DNA of 6,444 nt, taken from Xanthobacteraceae bacterium. GTDB taxonomy: Bacteria; Pseudomonadota; Alphaproteobacteria; Rhizobiales; Xanthobacteraceae. The notes below the pieces were generated by a model. It was not told the origin of the DNA and did not search any database. It saw nothing but the letters and a program-made list of their open reading frames with translations. The stretch covers positions 1 through 6,444 of the forward strand of contig JASHRY010000270.1 of the NCBI GenBank assembly GCA_030037105.1, read 5' to 3'. Every line of letters begins with the position of its first letter. The stretch's first letter is position 1. The position numbers and the translations under genes were made by a program. Of the stretch, positions 1-6,444 are shown in pieces.

Positions 1-705
1 TTGTTCGGCGATCGCAGCATCGGCCTCGGCGCCGGGGTTGGGCGCCGGCGGCGCGGCGGCGGTGGTCGGGAGAGCTTCCTCGCCGGTCGCGGCGGCGGCC
101 GGTGCCGCATTCGTGGCCGGAGCTGCGGTGGCTGCCGCGGCTGCGGGCTGCTCCGTCGGTTGGACCGGATTCGGCGTTGATTGCGGCGTAGCCGCCGCTG
201 CCGGCGCCTGATTCGTCGGCTGCTCGCTCGACTCCGGCGTCGCCGTTGCAGTCGGCGTCGCGGCGGTCGCCGCCGGCTGGGCAGCGGATTCCTCAGGCTT
301 TGCCGTTGCGGCCGGCGCACGTGCCGCGGCCGGTTGGCCGCTCGATTCATCCGGTGCCGACACGGCGGCCGGCGTTGCGGCGGTCGCCGCCGGCTGGGCA
401 GCGGATTCCTCGGGCTTTGTCGTTGCGGCCGGCGCATGTGCCGCGGCCGGTTGGCCGCTCGATTCATCCGGTGCCGACACGGCGACCGGCGTTGCGGTCT
501 CGTCAGCCTGGCCGGGAGGAGGCTTCGGGTTCGTTTGTCCGGAATCGCCTTGCGCCGCGGGTGCGACATTCGCTGCATTCGGTCCAACAGCCGCAGCATC
601 GGCATCCGTCCCGCCCGACTGGGCGAGAGCGCCGCCTGCGGCCGCCGACAGCAGGAGAACGATGGCGGTCGAGGCGCAAAACCGATCGAAACGGACACCC
701 GGCAT
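1..705 (-). CDS. Exported Ala/Pro-rich protein, N-terminal part (C-terminal domain outside window)
   Basis: The frame reads 235 codons from an ATG at 705-703 to the window edge without a stop, so the 3' end is missing. Residues 1-28 form a Sec signal peptide: a short basic start (MPGVRFDR), a hydrophobic core (IVLLLSAAAGG) and a probable signal-peptidase I site ALA|Q after residue 28. No lipobox is seen. Residues 29-230 are almost all Ala, Pro, Thr, Ser, Gln and Glu, the composition of a disordered periplasmic linker; residues 72-149 are two nearly identical 39-residue units. The start is supported by an AAGGAG motif 7 nt upstream. The last residues (ADAAIAEQ) look like the beginning of a folded domain. 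Alphaproteobacterial YcbB-type L,D-transpeptidases (COG2989) often have such an N-terminus, so a cell-wall enzyme is a guess only, because no catalytic residue is visible. The export signal is solid; the function is unknown. Confidence 0.8.
   Translation of the reverse strand, partial: MPGVRFDRFCASTAIVLLLSAAAGGALAQSGGTDADAAAVGPNAANVAPAAQGDSGQTNPKPPPGQADETATPVAVSAPDESSGQPAAAHAPAATTKPEESAAQPAATAATPAAVSAPDESSGQPAAARAPAATAKPEESAAQPAATAATPTATATPESSEQPTNQAPAAAATPQSTPNPVQPTEQPAAAAATAAPATNAAPAAAATGEEALPTTAAAPPAPNPGAEADAAIAEQ
260..493 (-). repeat. 117-bp tandem duplication inside the linker coding region
   Basis: Two head-to-tail copies, 260-376 and 377-493, differ at only 4 of 117 positions. Each encodes 39 residues in frame (units at residues 72-110 and 111-149, both containing SAPDESSGQPAAA and KPEESAAQPAATAA). 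Three differences change the protein (V/A, H/R, T/A) and one is silent. A degenerate, shorter third unit follows at residues 150-170 (TPTATATPESSEQ). The high identity points to a recent duplication that lengthened the linker without shifting the frame. Confidence 0.9.
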
Positions 706-710
706 ACAAA

Positions 711-717
711 TTCTCCT
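711..717 (-). promoter_or_regulatory. Ribosome binding site of the exported protein
   Basis: On the minus strand AAGGAGA lies just upstream of the ATG at 705, with 7 nt between AAGGAG and the start codon. It is the clearest Shine-Dalgarno in the window and fixes this start. Confidence 0.75.
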
Positions 718-733
718 TCACGGCCCACGCTGA

Positions 734-779
734 CGCGATCGCAAAATGATCGCGGGTTGGGGATGATCGTCCCCAACCC
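734..779. other. Two adjacent inverted repeats (hairpins)
   Basis: A perfect 10-bp stem (GGGTTGGGGA at 754-763 with TCCCCAACCC at 770-779) closes a 6-nt loop. Abutting it is a 7-bp stem (CGCGATC at 734-740 with GATCGCG at 748-754) with a 7-nt loop; the two share base 754. Read on the minus strand, they lie between the response-regulator stop and the start of the exported-protein gene. The 10-bp hairpin could be the regulator's terminator, but in that direction no T-run follows directly (only ATTTT inside the second loop). In the plus direction it is followed by ATTTTT at 784-789, where no gene needs terminating. It could also be an operator or 5'-leader structure. Confidence 0.5.
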
Positions 780-805
780 TGTCATTTTTGCGAACCAAAG
801 TCCCG

Positions 806-832
806 CGGTTCGAGCCTACATTAGGCGAACCG
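806..832. other. Bulged inverted repeat downstream of the response-regulator stop
   Basis: CGGTTC (806-811) pairs with GAACCG (827-832), and GCCTA (814-818) with TAGGC (822-826), leaving a 2-nt bulge (GA, 812-813) and a 3-nt loop (819-821). It sits 41 nt past the stop codon of the regulator gene in that gene's direction. No T-run follows, so it is not a classical intrinsic terminator. GGTTCG (807-812) can instead pair with CGAACC at 791-796, giving a mutually exclusive second hairpin. Confidence 0.45.
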
Positions 833-873
833 GCCGAATTTGTCCTGGCACACACGGCAAAGAGACGATCCAG

Positions 874-2430
874 TCATGCAATTTTCACCGACTGTCGCTT
901 TGCGGCCACGCCCGCGCCCGCGGCTTCTCCGCGGCCGCTATTGAGGCCGAGCGCTTCCAGCTTGCGATAGAGCGTCGAACGGCCGATTTGCAGCCGTCGC
1001 GCCACTTCGGACATCTGCCCACGGTAATGGGTAATTGCATACCGAATGAGTTCAGACTCGACCTCTTCGAGCGGACGCACATCGCCCTCGGCATTCAGCA
1101 AAGGAAGTGCATCGATGGGGAAGGGCGGAGGAAGTGCGAGAGGCGATGGGGAGCCCTCGACCTCGATCGGCCCCGCGAACGAAACCGGCTCGTCGTCGTG
1201 GTCGGCGAGCGGCTCCCCAGCCTGCTCTTGCGCTGCCTTTGCGCCCGATGCCGCGATTTGTGCCGCAATCTGGGGGAATTCCCCGACGCCGATGCTGTCG
1301 CCTTCGGCGAGCACCACGGCGCGGAAGACCGCATTTTCAAGCTGGCGGATATTCCCCGGCCAGTGGAAAGCGGCGAGCAGACGCAGCGCTTCGGGCGTGA
1401 TCAGGCCGATGCGTTTTCCCTCCTCGGCGGCGCAGCGCGCCAAAAAATGCCGGGCCAGCGCCGGGATGTCCGCCGGCCGATCCCGCAGCGGCGGCACCGT
1501 GATCGGGAACACGTGCAGCCGGTAGAACAGGTCTTGGCGAAAGCGGCCCTGCCTCACGTCGGCGATCAGGTCGCGATTGGTGGCGGAGATAAGCCGCACA
1601 TCGACTCTCACGGGCTTGCGCGCGCCGACCGGCTCGACTTCGCCTTCCTGGACGGCGCGCAGGAGCTTGACCTGGGCCGCGGGCGGCAATTCGCCGACCT
1701 CGTCGAGGAACAATGTGCCCCCCGAAGCTTCGACGAACTTGCCGACGTGGCGCTCGGTGGCGCCGGTGAAGGATCCTTTCTCGTGGCCGAACAAAATCGA
1801 CTCGACCAGGTTTTCCGGCATGGCGCCGCAATTCACCGCGACGAACGGTTTCGTCCGCCGCTCCCCGGACCCGTGGATCGCGCACGCGATCAGTTCCTTG
1901 CCCACGCCGGACTCGCCCGAGATGAGCACGGGGATGTTCGAGGCGGCGGCCTTCTCCGCCATGCGCAGCACGGCATGCATCGAGGCGCTTTTGGTGATGA
2001 TGTCCTTGAAGCCGAGCGTGCCGGTGCGGCTGTGCTTGATGCGGTTGATCTCGCCTTCGAGCGCCCTGGTCGTCAGGGCGTTGCGCAAACTGACCTGCAA
2101 CCGTTCGACCCCGACCGGCTTGACCACGAAATCGACCGCGCCCGCGCGCATGGCGGAGACCACGTTGTCGATGCCGCCATGAGCAGTCTGCACGATCACC
2201 GGCACGGTGATGGCGTTTTGGCGCAGGCGCGCCAGGACGCCGAGACCGTCGAGGTCCGGCATCACCAGGTCGAGGATCACGCAGTCGATGCTCGCGCCGT
2301 CGGGGCCGGTGAGCAGCGCCACGCCCTTATCGCCGCCGTCCGCCGTCAATACCTCGTAGCCGAATTTCTGCACCATGCGCTCGATGAGCCGGCGCTGCAC
2401 CGGATCGTCATCGACGATGAGAATGGCCAT
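874..2430 (-). CDS. Sigma-54-dependent NtrC-type response regulator
   Basis: This 518-residue protein has three domains. Residues 1-120 are a receiver, with the acidic pair D8/D9 in IVDDDP, phosphoacceptor D54 (VILDLVMPD), T82 and K104. Residues about 142-375 are a sigma-54-interacting AAA+ ATPase: Walker A GESGVGKE (172-179), the sigma-54-contact loop GSFTGA (219-224, usually GAFTGA), Walker B FLDE (241-244), arginine-finger region [10 protein letters not shown] (296-305) and [10 protein letters not shown] (357-366). After an acidic, Pro-rich linker (395-450), residues 455-495 are a Fis-type HTH ([23 protein letters not shown]). Such proteins, once phosphorylated by a sensor kinase, hydrolyse ATP to open RNA polymerase-sigma-54 promoters. 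The frame is open to a GTG at 2487, but the ATG at 2430 puts [10 protein letters not shown] at the N-terminus as in other receivers; its ribosome site (GGGGG) is weak. No histidine kinase is adjacent, so the signal and target promoters are unknown. Confidence 0.93.
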   Translation of the reverse strand: MAILIVDDDPVQRRLIERMVQKFGYEVLTADGGDKGVALLTGPDGASIDCVILDLVMPDLDGLGVLARLRQNAITVPVIVQTAHGGIDNVVSAMRAGAVDFVVKPVGVERLQVSLRNALTTRALEGEINRIKHSRTGTLGFKDIITKSASMHAVLRMAEKAAASNIPVLISGESGVGKELIACAIHGSGERRTKPFVAVNCGAMPENLVESILFGHEKGSFTGATERHVGKFVEASGGTLFLDEVGELPPAAQVKLLRAVQEGEVEPVGARKPVRVDVRLISATNRDLIADVRQGRFRQDLFYRLHVFPITVPPLRDRPADIPALARHFLARCAAEEGKRIGLITPEALRLLAAFHWPGNIRQLENAVFRAVVLAEGDSIGVGEFPQIAAQIAASGAKAAQEQAGEPLADHDDEPVSFAGPIEVEGSPSPLALPPPFPIDALPLLNAEGDVRPLEEVESELIRYAITHYRGQMSEVARRLQIGRSTLYRKLEALGLNSGRGEAAGAGVAAKRQSVKIA

Positions 2431-2529
2431 TGAACCCCCGGACGCTGCCGCGACCTCGAGGCGCCGCGGTGTGCCGTTTCGGGGCACTCTCGCCGAGACG
2501 GCTTAACGGGCGATTAAATAAGACATCGA

Positions 2530-2637
2530 CGGTTTGCGCCGCCGCCGCGGGGCGCCGTTTGCGCGCTCTGCAGGGAGTGCGTCATGACCTATCATCCCCG
2601 CCGGTTTGCGCCGCCGCCGCGGGGCGCCGTTTGCGCG
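2530..2637. repeat. Pair of identical 36-bp direct repeats separated by 36 bp
   Basis: The copies at 2530-2565 and 2602-2637 are identical over 36 bp (period 72 bp); sequence diverges on both sides. Each copy itself contains GTTTGCGC twice, near its two ends, and can fold through GCGCC/GGCGC. The copies lie wholly in the divergent gap. They may be a small intergenic repeat, a duplicated binding site or a local duplication. Confidence 0.85.
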
Positions 2638-2718
2638 GGCCGGGCGGGACACGCCCGCGGCTCATTCCATATTCTCAGGCCGGCGTCTCTCGTGCGACCC
2701 ATTTGTCGCGCGAGCGAG

Positions 2719-2724
2719 AGGTGA
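2719..2724 (+). promoter_or_regulatory. Ribosome binding site of the esterase gene
   Basis: AGGTGA lies 5 nt upstream of the ATG at 2730 and supports that start over the in-frame GTG at 2721, which overlaps the site, and over the TTG at 2430. Confidence 0.55.
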
Positions 2725-2729
2725 GAGCG

Positions 2730-3614
2730 ATGATTGAGAACGAGATCGAGGCCATTCGCACCTTGTTGAGTTCCAAGCCGCGGCCGGTGGGATGGGCGCA
2801 ACGGCGCCGGCGTCTCGACGAAGTCGGTTCCGTTTGGCCCGTCGCCGACGACGTAACGTGCGCCGCGGTCGACCTTGGCGGCGTGCCCGGCGAATGGTCG
2901 ATCGTTCCCGGAAGCGATCCCGGCCGCGTCCTGATGTTTTTCCACGGCGGCGGCTATTGCTCCGGCTCCATTCTGAGCCATCGCCGCATGGTGACTGAGG
3001 CCGGACGGGCGGCGGGCGCGCGCACGCTCGCGGTCGGTTATCGGCTGGCGCCGGAACATCCGTTTCCCGCCGCGTTCGACGACGCACTGACGGCGTGGCG
3101 CTTCCTGCGCAGGGAGGGAATCGCCGCGGCGCATATTGCAATCGGCGGCGACAGCGCCGGCGGCGGCTTGACGGTGGCTCTGATCAATCGGCTGCGCGAA
3201 GCCGGGAGCGAGCGGCCGGCTTGCGCGTGGCTCGTGTCGCCCTGGATGGACCTGACCATGTCGGGGCCGACGCTGGTCGGCAAGGATGCCGTCGATCCTC
3301 TTATCCACAAGAACTATCTCGACGAATTGGCTGATGCGTATCTTCCCGTCGGAATGGATCGGAAGGACCCGCGGGTTTCCCCGCTCTACTCCGACTTGAG
3401 AGAATTCCCGCCGACGCTGATCCAGGTCGGATCGGACGAGACGCTGCTCGCCGACGCCACGCGCTTCGCCGCCGCCGCTGGCAGCGCCGATGTGGCGGTG
3501 ACGTTGGAGATCTGGCCGCACATGATTCACGCGTGGCCCCTTTGGAACGCCCGCCTGGAATCCGGCCGCCGCGCGCTCGCCAATGCCGGAGCGTTCATCC
3601 GCGGCCGGTTTTGA
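2730..3614 (+). CDS. Alpha/beta hydrolase, hormone-sensitive-lipase family (GDSAG) esterase
   Basis: The 294-residue product has the hallmarks of the bacterial HSL-type carboxylesterases (alpha/beta-hydrolase fold 3, esterase family IV). The oxyanion-hole motif HGGGY is at 72-76 and the nucleophile elbow GDSAGG at 140-145 with Ser142. The likely acid is Asp236 in VGSDETLL, and the likely catalytic His is His267 in PHMIHAWP. YRLAPEHPFPAA (104-115) is also typical of the family. The length is normal (about 300) and no signal peptide is seen, so the enzyme should be cytoplasmic. Family members hydrolyse short-chain acyl esters; the natural substrate cannot be read from the sequence. The gene is divergent from the response regulator and converges on the DJ-1-like gene, with no operon partner. 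The ATG at 2730 is preferred because MIENEIEAIRTLLSSKPRP starts the recognisable domain and has a Shine-Dalgarno. Confidence 0.93.
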   Translation: MIENEIEAIRTLLSSKPRPVGWAQRRRRLDEVGSVWPVADDVTCAAVDLGGVPGEWSIVPGSDPGRVLMFFHGGGYCSGSILSHRRMVTEAGRAAGARTLAVGYRLAPEHPFPAAFDDALTAWRFLRREGIAAAHIAIGGDSAGGGLTVALINRLREAGSERPACAWLVSPWMDLTMSGPTLVGKDAVDPLIHKNYLDELADAYLPVGMDRKDPRVSPLYSDLREFPPTLIQVGSDETLLADATRFAAAAGSADVAVTLEIWPHMIHAWPLWNARLESGRRALANAGAFIRGRF

Positions 3615-3677
3615 GATGCCGCGACAAACGCATCAACGTTCGGTCAGTTCCGAAAACGAGGCGGCGGCCCGGATATC
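3615..3677. other. Convergent intergenic gap with a weak hairpin
   Basis: These 63 bp separate the stop codons of two convergent genes. The only structure seen is a 5-bp stem TTCGG (3639-3643) / CCGAA (3650-3654) with a 6-nt loop, followed by AA and CG. It is too short to call confidently, but it is where a two-way terminator would be expected. Confidence 0.3.
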
Positions 3678-4541
3678 TTATCCACCGCGCGCGGACAAGA
3701 TCGCGGCGAACGCCCGCGCAAACGTATGCGCATCGCCGGGCCAGCGCGCCGACACGTAATCGCCGTCGCGCACGACGAAAGCGGGGCGGTCGTCGTCCCA
3801 ACTGTCGCGCGCCGTACCGCTGACCTTCAGATTGCGGTCTGGAGCGTCGGCGGGAACGTCGAGGAAATCTTCGGGACGCGCGAGGGCGCGCGTGACCTCC
3901 TGCTGCACCGACATGTAGCCGGCGGGCCTTCCCGGTCCATCGTCATAGGTGCGGTAATAGTTCGGGTCCCAAAAGCGGACGATGCGCCCGACCATCCGGG
4001 CGCGGCGCTCCATCGTCCAGGTGAGCGCCGTGGTCTTGCGGCCGAAGAGCACGGAGCGGCCGTCGGCGGTGCGGCTGCGTGCGGCGAGGAGGACGCCATG
4101 ACAGATCGCCGCGACCGGCAAGCCCGCGGCAAAAAATCCGACCACGAGCTTCTGCACGACGTCGCTTTCGAGGTATTTGCGCATGCCGCGCGCGCGATGA
4201 CCGCCGGGAAGGAGAAGGCCGTCGAAGCCTTGGACACGGACCTGCTGCCAGGAAAGCGGTCGCCCGAAGGCCGCATCTTCCTGCATCGCGGCATAGGCCT
4301 GCCGCGCGTCCGCATTCGCCCGCATCAGCCTGCCGATAGCGGTGAGGCGCTTCAATCCGGGCAAAAAGCCCCAGATATCCAGGCCTTCGCCGGTCAGCAT
4401 CATGTCGTCCGCGTGTCCCGGCCGGCCGTCGGGCGTGGCGAACATGACGGAATGGTCGAGCCGTCTCAGCACGCTCCAACTCACCGCCACTTCGGTCGGA
4501 TCGAAATCCCTGCGCGGGATTGGAATGAGCACGTTCGCCAT
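3678..4541 (-). CDS. DJ-1/PfpI-family protein (class I glutamine-amidotransferase-like fold)
   Basis: The 287-residue protein belongs to the larger type of the DJ-1/PfpI superfamily. MANVLIPIPRRDFDPTEVAV opens with the family strand and a conserved acidic residue (Glu17). FATPDGRPG (34-42), FDGLLLPGGH (106-115) and the nucleophile elbow AAICHGVLLAA (144-154), with Cys147 next to His148, are all present. The elbow Cys is intact, so a catalytic or redox-sensing role is possible. Relatives act as glyoxalase III/chaperones, deglycases, proteases or isonitrile hydratases; which applies here cannot be told. There is no signal peptide. Residues 155-235 form a long segment before the C-terminal strand (FVVRDGDYVSARWPGD, 255-270), as in Hsp31-like members. 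The start is the ATG at 4541, with GGAG 7 nt upstream; the frame remains open to 4658, but the extension is Arg-rich and lacks family features. Confidence 0.9.
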   Translation of the reverse strand: MANVLIPIPRRDFDPTEVAVSWSVLRRLDHSVMFATPDGRPGHADDMMLTGEGLDIWGFLPGLKRLTAIGRLMRANADARQAYAAMQEDAAFGRPLSWQQVRVQGFDGLLLPGGHRARGMRKYLESDVVQKLVVGFFAAGLPVAAICHGVLLAARSRTADGRSVLFGRKTTALTWTMERRARMVGRIVRFWDPNYYRTYDDGPGRPAGYMSVQQEVTRALARPEDFLDVPADAPDRNLKVSGTARDSWDDDRPAFVVRDGDYVSARWPGDAHTFARAFAAILSARGG

Positions 4542-4629
4542 GTTCCATCTCCGGCGTGCGGACGCGGGCGATCCGCCGCCTTGCGAGAGCCTTCGTGTCG
4601 CGCCACATGAAAGGCCAAGCCGACGAATT
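4542..4629. other. Short divergent intergenic region
   Basis: These 88 bp separate the starts of the DJ-1-like gene and the peptidase gene and must carry promoter signals for at least one of them. The GGAG at 4549-4552 (minus strand) serves the DJ-1-like gene. AAAGG at 4610-4614 is too far (15 nt) from the ATG at 4630 to be a good ribosome site for the peptidase. No clear -35/-10 pair is seen. Confidence 0.5.
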
Positions 4630-4661
4630 ATGCGCCTCAAGACATTTATGCGTCCCAAGAC
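4626..4661 (+). repeat. 18-bp tandem repeat spanning candidate start codons of the peptidase
   Basis: Two adjoining 18-bp units, 4626-4643 and 4644-4661, match at 15 of 18 positions (core TTATGCG...CAAGAC). Each unit contains an in-frame ATG (4630 and 4648), so if translated they read MRLKTF then MRPKTM. If the true start is further downstream (ATG at 4663 or 4675), the units would instead be a direct repeat in the 5' leader. Confidence 0.8.
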
Positions 4662-6444
4662 AATGGCAAGAGGAATGGCCGGGCGGCCGGCCAGAAACGG
4701 TCCGGCGCGCGCGAAAACCGCGCTCGGCGTGCTGCCCGAATGGAATCTCGCCGATCTTTATTCAAGTCTCGACGATCCGGCCATCAAACGCGATCTCGAC
4801 CGCGCCGACGCCGAATGTGTCGCGTTCGAAGAAGCTTACAAGGGCAAGCTCGCCGAAATGCTGCAGAAAGACTTGGCCGCGGCGGCGCCGTCGGGCGCGG
4901 GGCTCGCCGCGGCGGTGCGCCGCTATGAAGCGATCGACGACCTCATGGGGCGGCTCGGCTCCTACGCCGCGCTCGTGCACGCCGGCGACACGGTCGATCC
5001 CGTGCGCACCAAGTTTTACGGCGACGTGCAGGAACGGCTGACCGCGGCCTCGACCCATCTCCTGTTCTTCACGCTCGAACTCAACCGCATCGACGATGCG
5101 CTTCTGGAAAAGGCGACGGCCGATCCCGCGCTCGGCCATTACCGGCCCTGGCTCGAGGACGTGCGCCGCTACAAGCCGTATCAGCTCGAAGACCGCGTCG
5201 AGCAGCTCTTCCACGAAAAGTCGGTGACGGCCTATTCGGCTTGGAACCGGCAGTTCGATGCGACCATCGCCAACCTGCGTTTCAAGGTTCTGGGCGAATC
5301 GCTCGCCATCGAGCCGACGCTCAACCTCATGCAGGACCGCTCGGGGCAAAAGCGCAAGGCCGCCGCGCAGGCCCTGGCGCGCACCTTCAAGACCAACATC
5401 CGGCAGTTCGCGCTCATCACCAACACGCTCGCCAAGGACAAGGAAATCTCCGACCGCTGGCGCGGTTTTGCCGACATCGCCGACGAGCGCCATTTGTCGA
5501 ACCGGGTCGAGCGCGAAGTGGTCGAGGCGCTGGTTGCCGCCGTGCGCGCCGCCTATCCGCGGCTCTCGCACCGCTATTACGCGCTCAAAGCGCGATGGTT
5601 CGGAAAGAAACGGCTGCCGCATTGGGACCGCAACGCGCCCTTGCCGCAGGTCAAGACGCGCACCGTCGGCTGGGCCGAGGCCAAGGACACGGTACTGACG
5701 GCTTACCGCACGTTCTCTCCGCAAATGGCGGAAATCGCCGCGCGCTTTTTCGACGATCGCTGGATCGACGCGCCGGTGCGGCCGGGCAAGGCGCCGGGCG
5801 CCTTCGCGCATCCGACCGTGCCGTCGGCGCATCCCTATGTGCTGCTCAACTACCAAGGCAAGCCGCGCGACGTGATGACGCTCGCCCACGAGCTCGGCCA
5901 CGGCGTGCATCAGGTGCTGGCCGCGCCCAACGGCGCGCTGATGGCGCCGACGCCGCTGACGCTCGCGGAAACCGCGAGCGTGTTCGGCGAGATGCTGACT
6001 TTCAAGAAGCTGCTCGGCGCCACCGCCGACAAGAAAGAACGCAAGGCCATGCTCGCCGCCAAGGTCGAAGACATGATCAACACCGTGGTGCGGCAGATCG
6101 CGTTCTACACCTTCGAGCGCGCCGTCCACACCGAACGCAAGCGCGGCGAGCTGACCGCGGAGCGGATCGGCGAATTATGGCTCGACGTCCAGCGCGAAAG
6201 CCTCGGTCCCGCGATCGAGATCAGGCCCGGCTACGAGACCTTCTGGGCCTACATTCCGCATTTCATCCATTCGCCGTTCTACGTCTACGCCTACGCATTC
6301 GGCGATTGCCTGGTGAATTCGCTCTACGCCGTCTACGAGCATGCCGCCGAAGGTTTTGCCGAGCGCTATCTCGCCATGCTGTCGGCCGGCGGCACCAAGC
6401 ATTATTCCGAACTGCTCGCGCCGTTCGGGCTTGACGCCCGCGAT
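4630..6444 (+). CDS. pepF: M3-family zinc oligoendopeptidase (PepF type), 3' end cut by window
   Basis: From the ATG at 4630 the frame runs 605 codons to the window edge without a stop. The zinc site HELGH is at residues 420-424 (His420 and His424 as ligands, Glu421 as general base), with the third ligand probably Glu447 in LAETASVFGE, as in thimet oligopeptidase/PepF enzymes. The C-terminal substrate-binding region HFIHSPFYVYAYAFG (544-558) has the expected His and Tyr residues. The N-terminal half (from LPEWNLADLY, 35-44) is the helical oligopeptidase-F N-domain. PepF enzymes cut short peptides in the cytoplasm; there is no signal peptide, only a basic Ala-rich start. The sequence ends at FGLDARD, where relatives need only about 25 more residues. 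The start is uncertain: ATGs at 4630, 4648, 4663 and 4675 are all in frame before the domain, none with a well-spaced ribosome site (AGAGGA touches the one at 4675). Confidence 0.93.
   Translation, partial: MRLKTFMRPKTMARGMAGRPARNGPARAKTALGVLPEWNLADLYSSLDDPAIKRDLDRADAECVAFEEAYKGKLAEMLQKDLAAAAPSGAGLAAAVRRYEAIDDLMGRLGSYAALVHAGDTVDPVRTKFYGDVQERLTAASTHLLFFTLELNRIDDALLEKATADPALGHYRPWLEDVRRYKPYQLEDRVEQLFHEKSVTAYSAWNRQFDATIANLRFKVLGESLAIEPTLNLMQDRSGQKRKAAAQALARTFKTNIRQFALITNTLAKDKEISDRWRGFADIADERHLSNRVEREVVEALVAAVRAAYPRLSHRYYALKARWFGKKRLPHWDRNAPLPQVKTRTVGWAEAKDTVLTAYRTFSPQMAEIAARFFDDRWIDAPVRPGKAPGAFAHPTVPSAHPYVLLNYQGKPRDVMTLAHELGHGVHQVLAAPNGALMAPTPLTLAETASVFGEMLTFKKLLGATADKKERKAMLAAKVEDMINTVVRQIAFYTFERAVHTERKRGELTAERIGELWLDVQRESLGPAIEIRPGYETFWAYIPHFIHSPFYVYAYAFGDCLVNSLYAVYEHAAEGFAERYLAMLSAGGTKHYSELLAPFGLDARD

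Larger units (their letters stand above)
2431..2729. other. Divergent intergenic region between regulator and esterase genes
   Basis: This 299-bp gap must hold the promoters of both flanking genes. It contains the 36-bp repeat pair, a short inverted repeat GTGCC/GGCAC at 2471-2487, an AT-rich patch (GATTAAATAAG, about 2512-2522) that is the only promoter-like composition seen, and a 7-bp inverted repeat CGCGGGC/GCCCGCG at 2634-2659. I cannot assign a -35/-10 pair or a sigma-54 -24/-12 element. The plus frame of the esterase stays open through the whole gap, but its composition and the much better start at 2730 argue that it is not coding. Confidence 0.6.

Noticed and set aside
846..860. Possible sigma-54 promoter beginning TGGCAC
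   Set aside because: The GG and GC doublets are two bases closer than the required -24/-12 spacing, and no plus-strand gene follows.
181..2433. 750-codon open frame on the plus strand opposite the regulator and the exported-protein gene
   Set aside because: It is antisense to two well-supported genes. The protein is Arg/His/Asp-rich with no recognisable domain, and the opening reflects strong GC codon bias.
2530..2637. Possible minimal CRISPR array (36-bp repeats with a 36-bp spacer)
   Set aside because: There are only two repeats, no cas genes in the window and no further degenerate copies. The repeat is extremely GC-rich and internally repetitive, so a local duplication or binding site is more likely.
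2430..2729. N-terminal extension of the esterase from a TTG at 2430
   Set aside because: The frame is open, but the extension would encode low-complexity Ala/Arg repeats through the divergent promoter region, and the ATG at 2730 has a ribosome site and begins the recognisable domain.
2592..3530. 312-codon minus-strand open frame opposite the esterase
   Set aside because: The plus strand carries the full esterase catalytic triad; the antisense product has no domain features.
3726..4610. 294-codon plus-strand open frame opposite the DJ-1-like gene
   Set aside because: The minus strand encodes an intact DJ-1/PfpI domain with its elbow Cys; the plus frame has no motifs.
4762..6129. 455-codon minus-strand open frame opposite the peptidase gene
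   Set aside because: It is complementary to a gene with a clear HELGH zinc site; its composition is that of a GC-rich antisense shadow, with no motif of its own.

Overview
The window is very GC-rich, with GC-ending codons throughout. Its five proteins read like those of alphaproteobacteria of the order Hyphomicrobiales, in the Bradyrhizobium / Rhodopseudomonas / Xanthobacteraceae range. That placement rests on remembered family resemblance and composition, not on a search. No rRNA, tRNA, insertion sequence or phage gene is visible, so it looks like an ordinary chromosomal segment.

Layout from left to right. Positions 1-705 (minus) hold the N-terminal part of an exported protein with a signal peptide and a long Ala/Pro/Thr-rich linker that contains a near-perfect 117-bp tandem duplication; the C-terminal domain lies outside the window. 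A 168-bp gap carrying several inverted repeats separates it from the codirectional gene at 874-2430 (minus), a complete NtrC-type response regulator (receiver, sigma-54 AAA+ activator and Fis-type HTH domains). A 299-bp divergent gap with a 36-bp direct repeat leads to 2730-3614 (plus), a hormone-sensitive-lipase-family (GDSAG) esterase. This converges on 3678-4541 (minus), a DJ-1/PfpI-family protein. An 88-bp divergent gap then leads to 4630-6444 (plus), an M3-family oligoendopeptidase (PepF type), complete except for its last residues.

The genes do not form an obvious single pathway. The two left genes share a strand and could be linked transcriptionally, but the hairpin-rich gap between them argues for separate control. 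The response regulator has no partner kinase in the window. The esterase, the DJ-1-like protein and the peptidase look like independent housekeeping or accessory enzymes.

I found no convincing evidence of an undescribed multi-gene system. The observations most worth checking are small: the linker duplication, the structured gap at 734-832, the 36-bp repeat pair, and an 18-bp tandem repeat that duplicates the candidate start codon of the peptidase gene.
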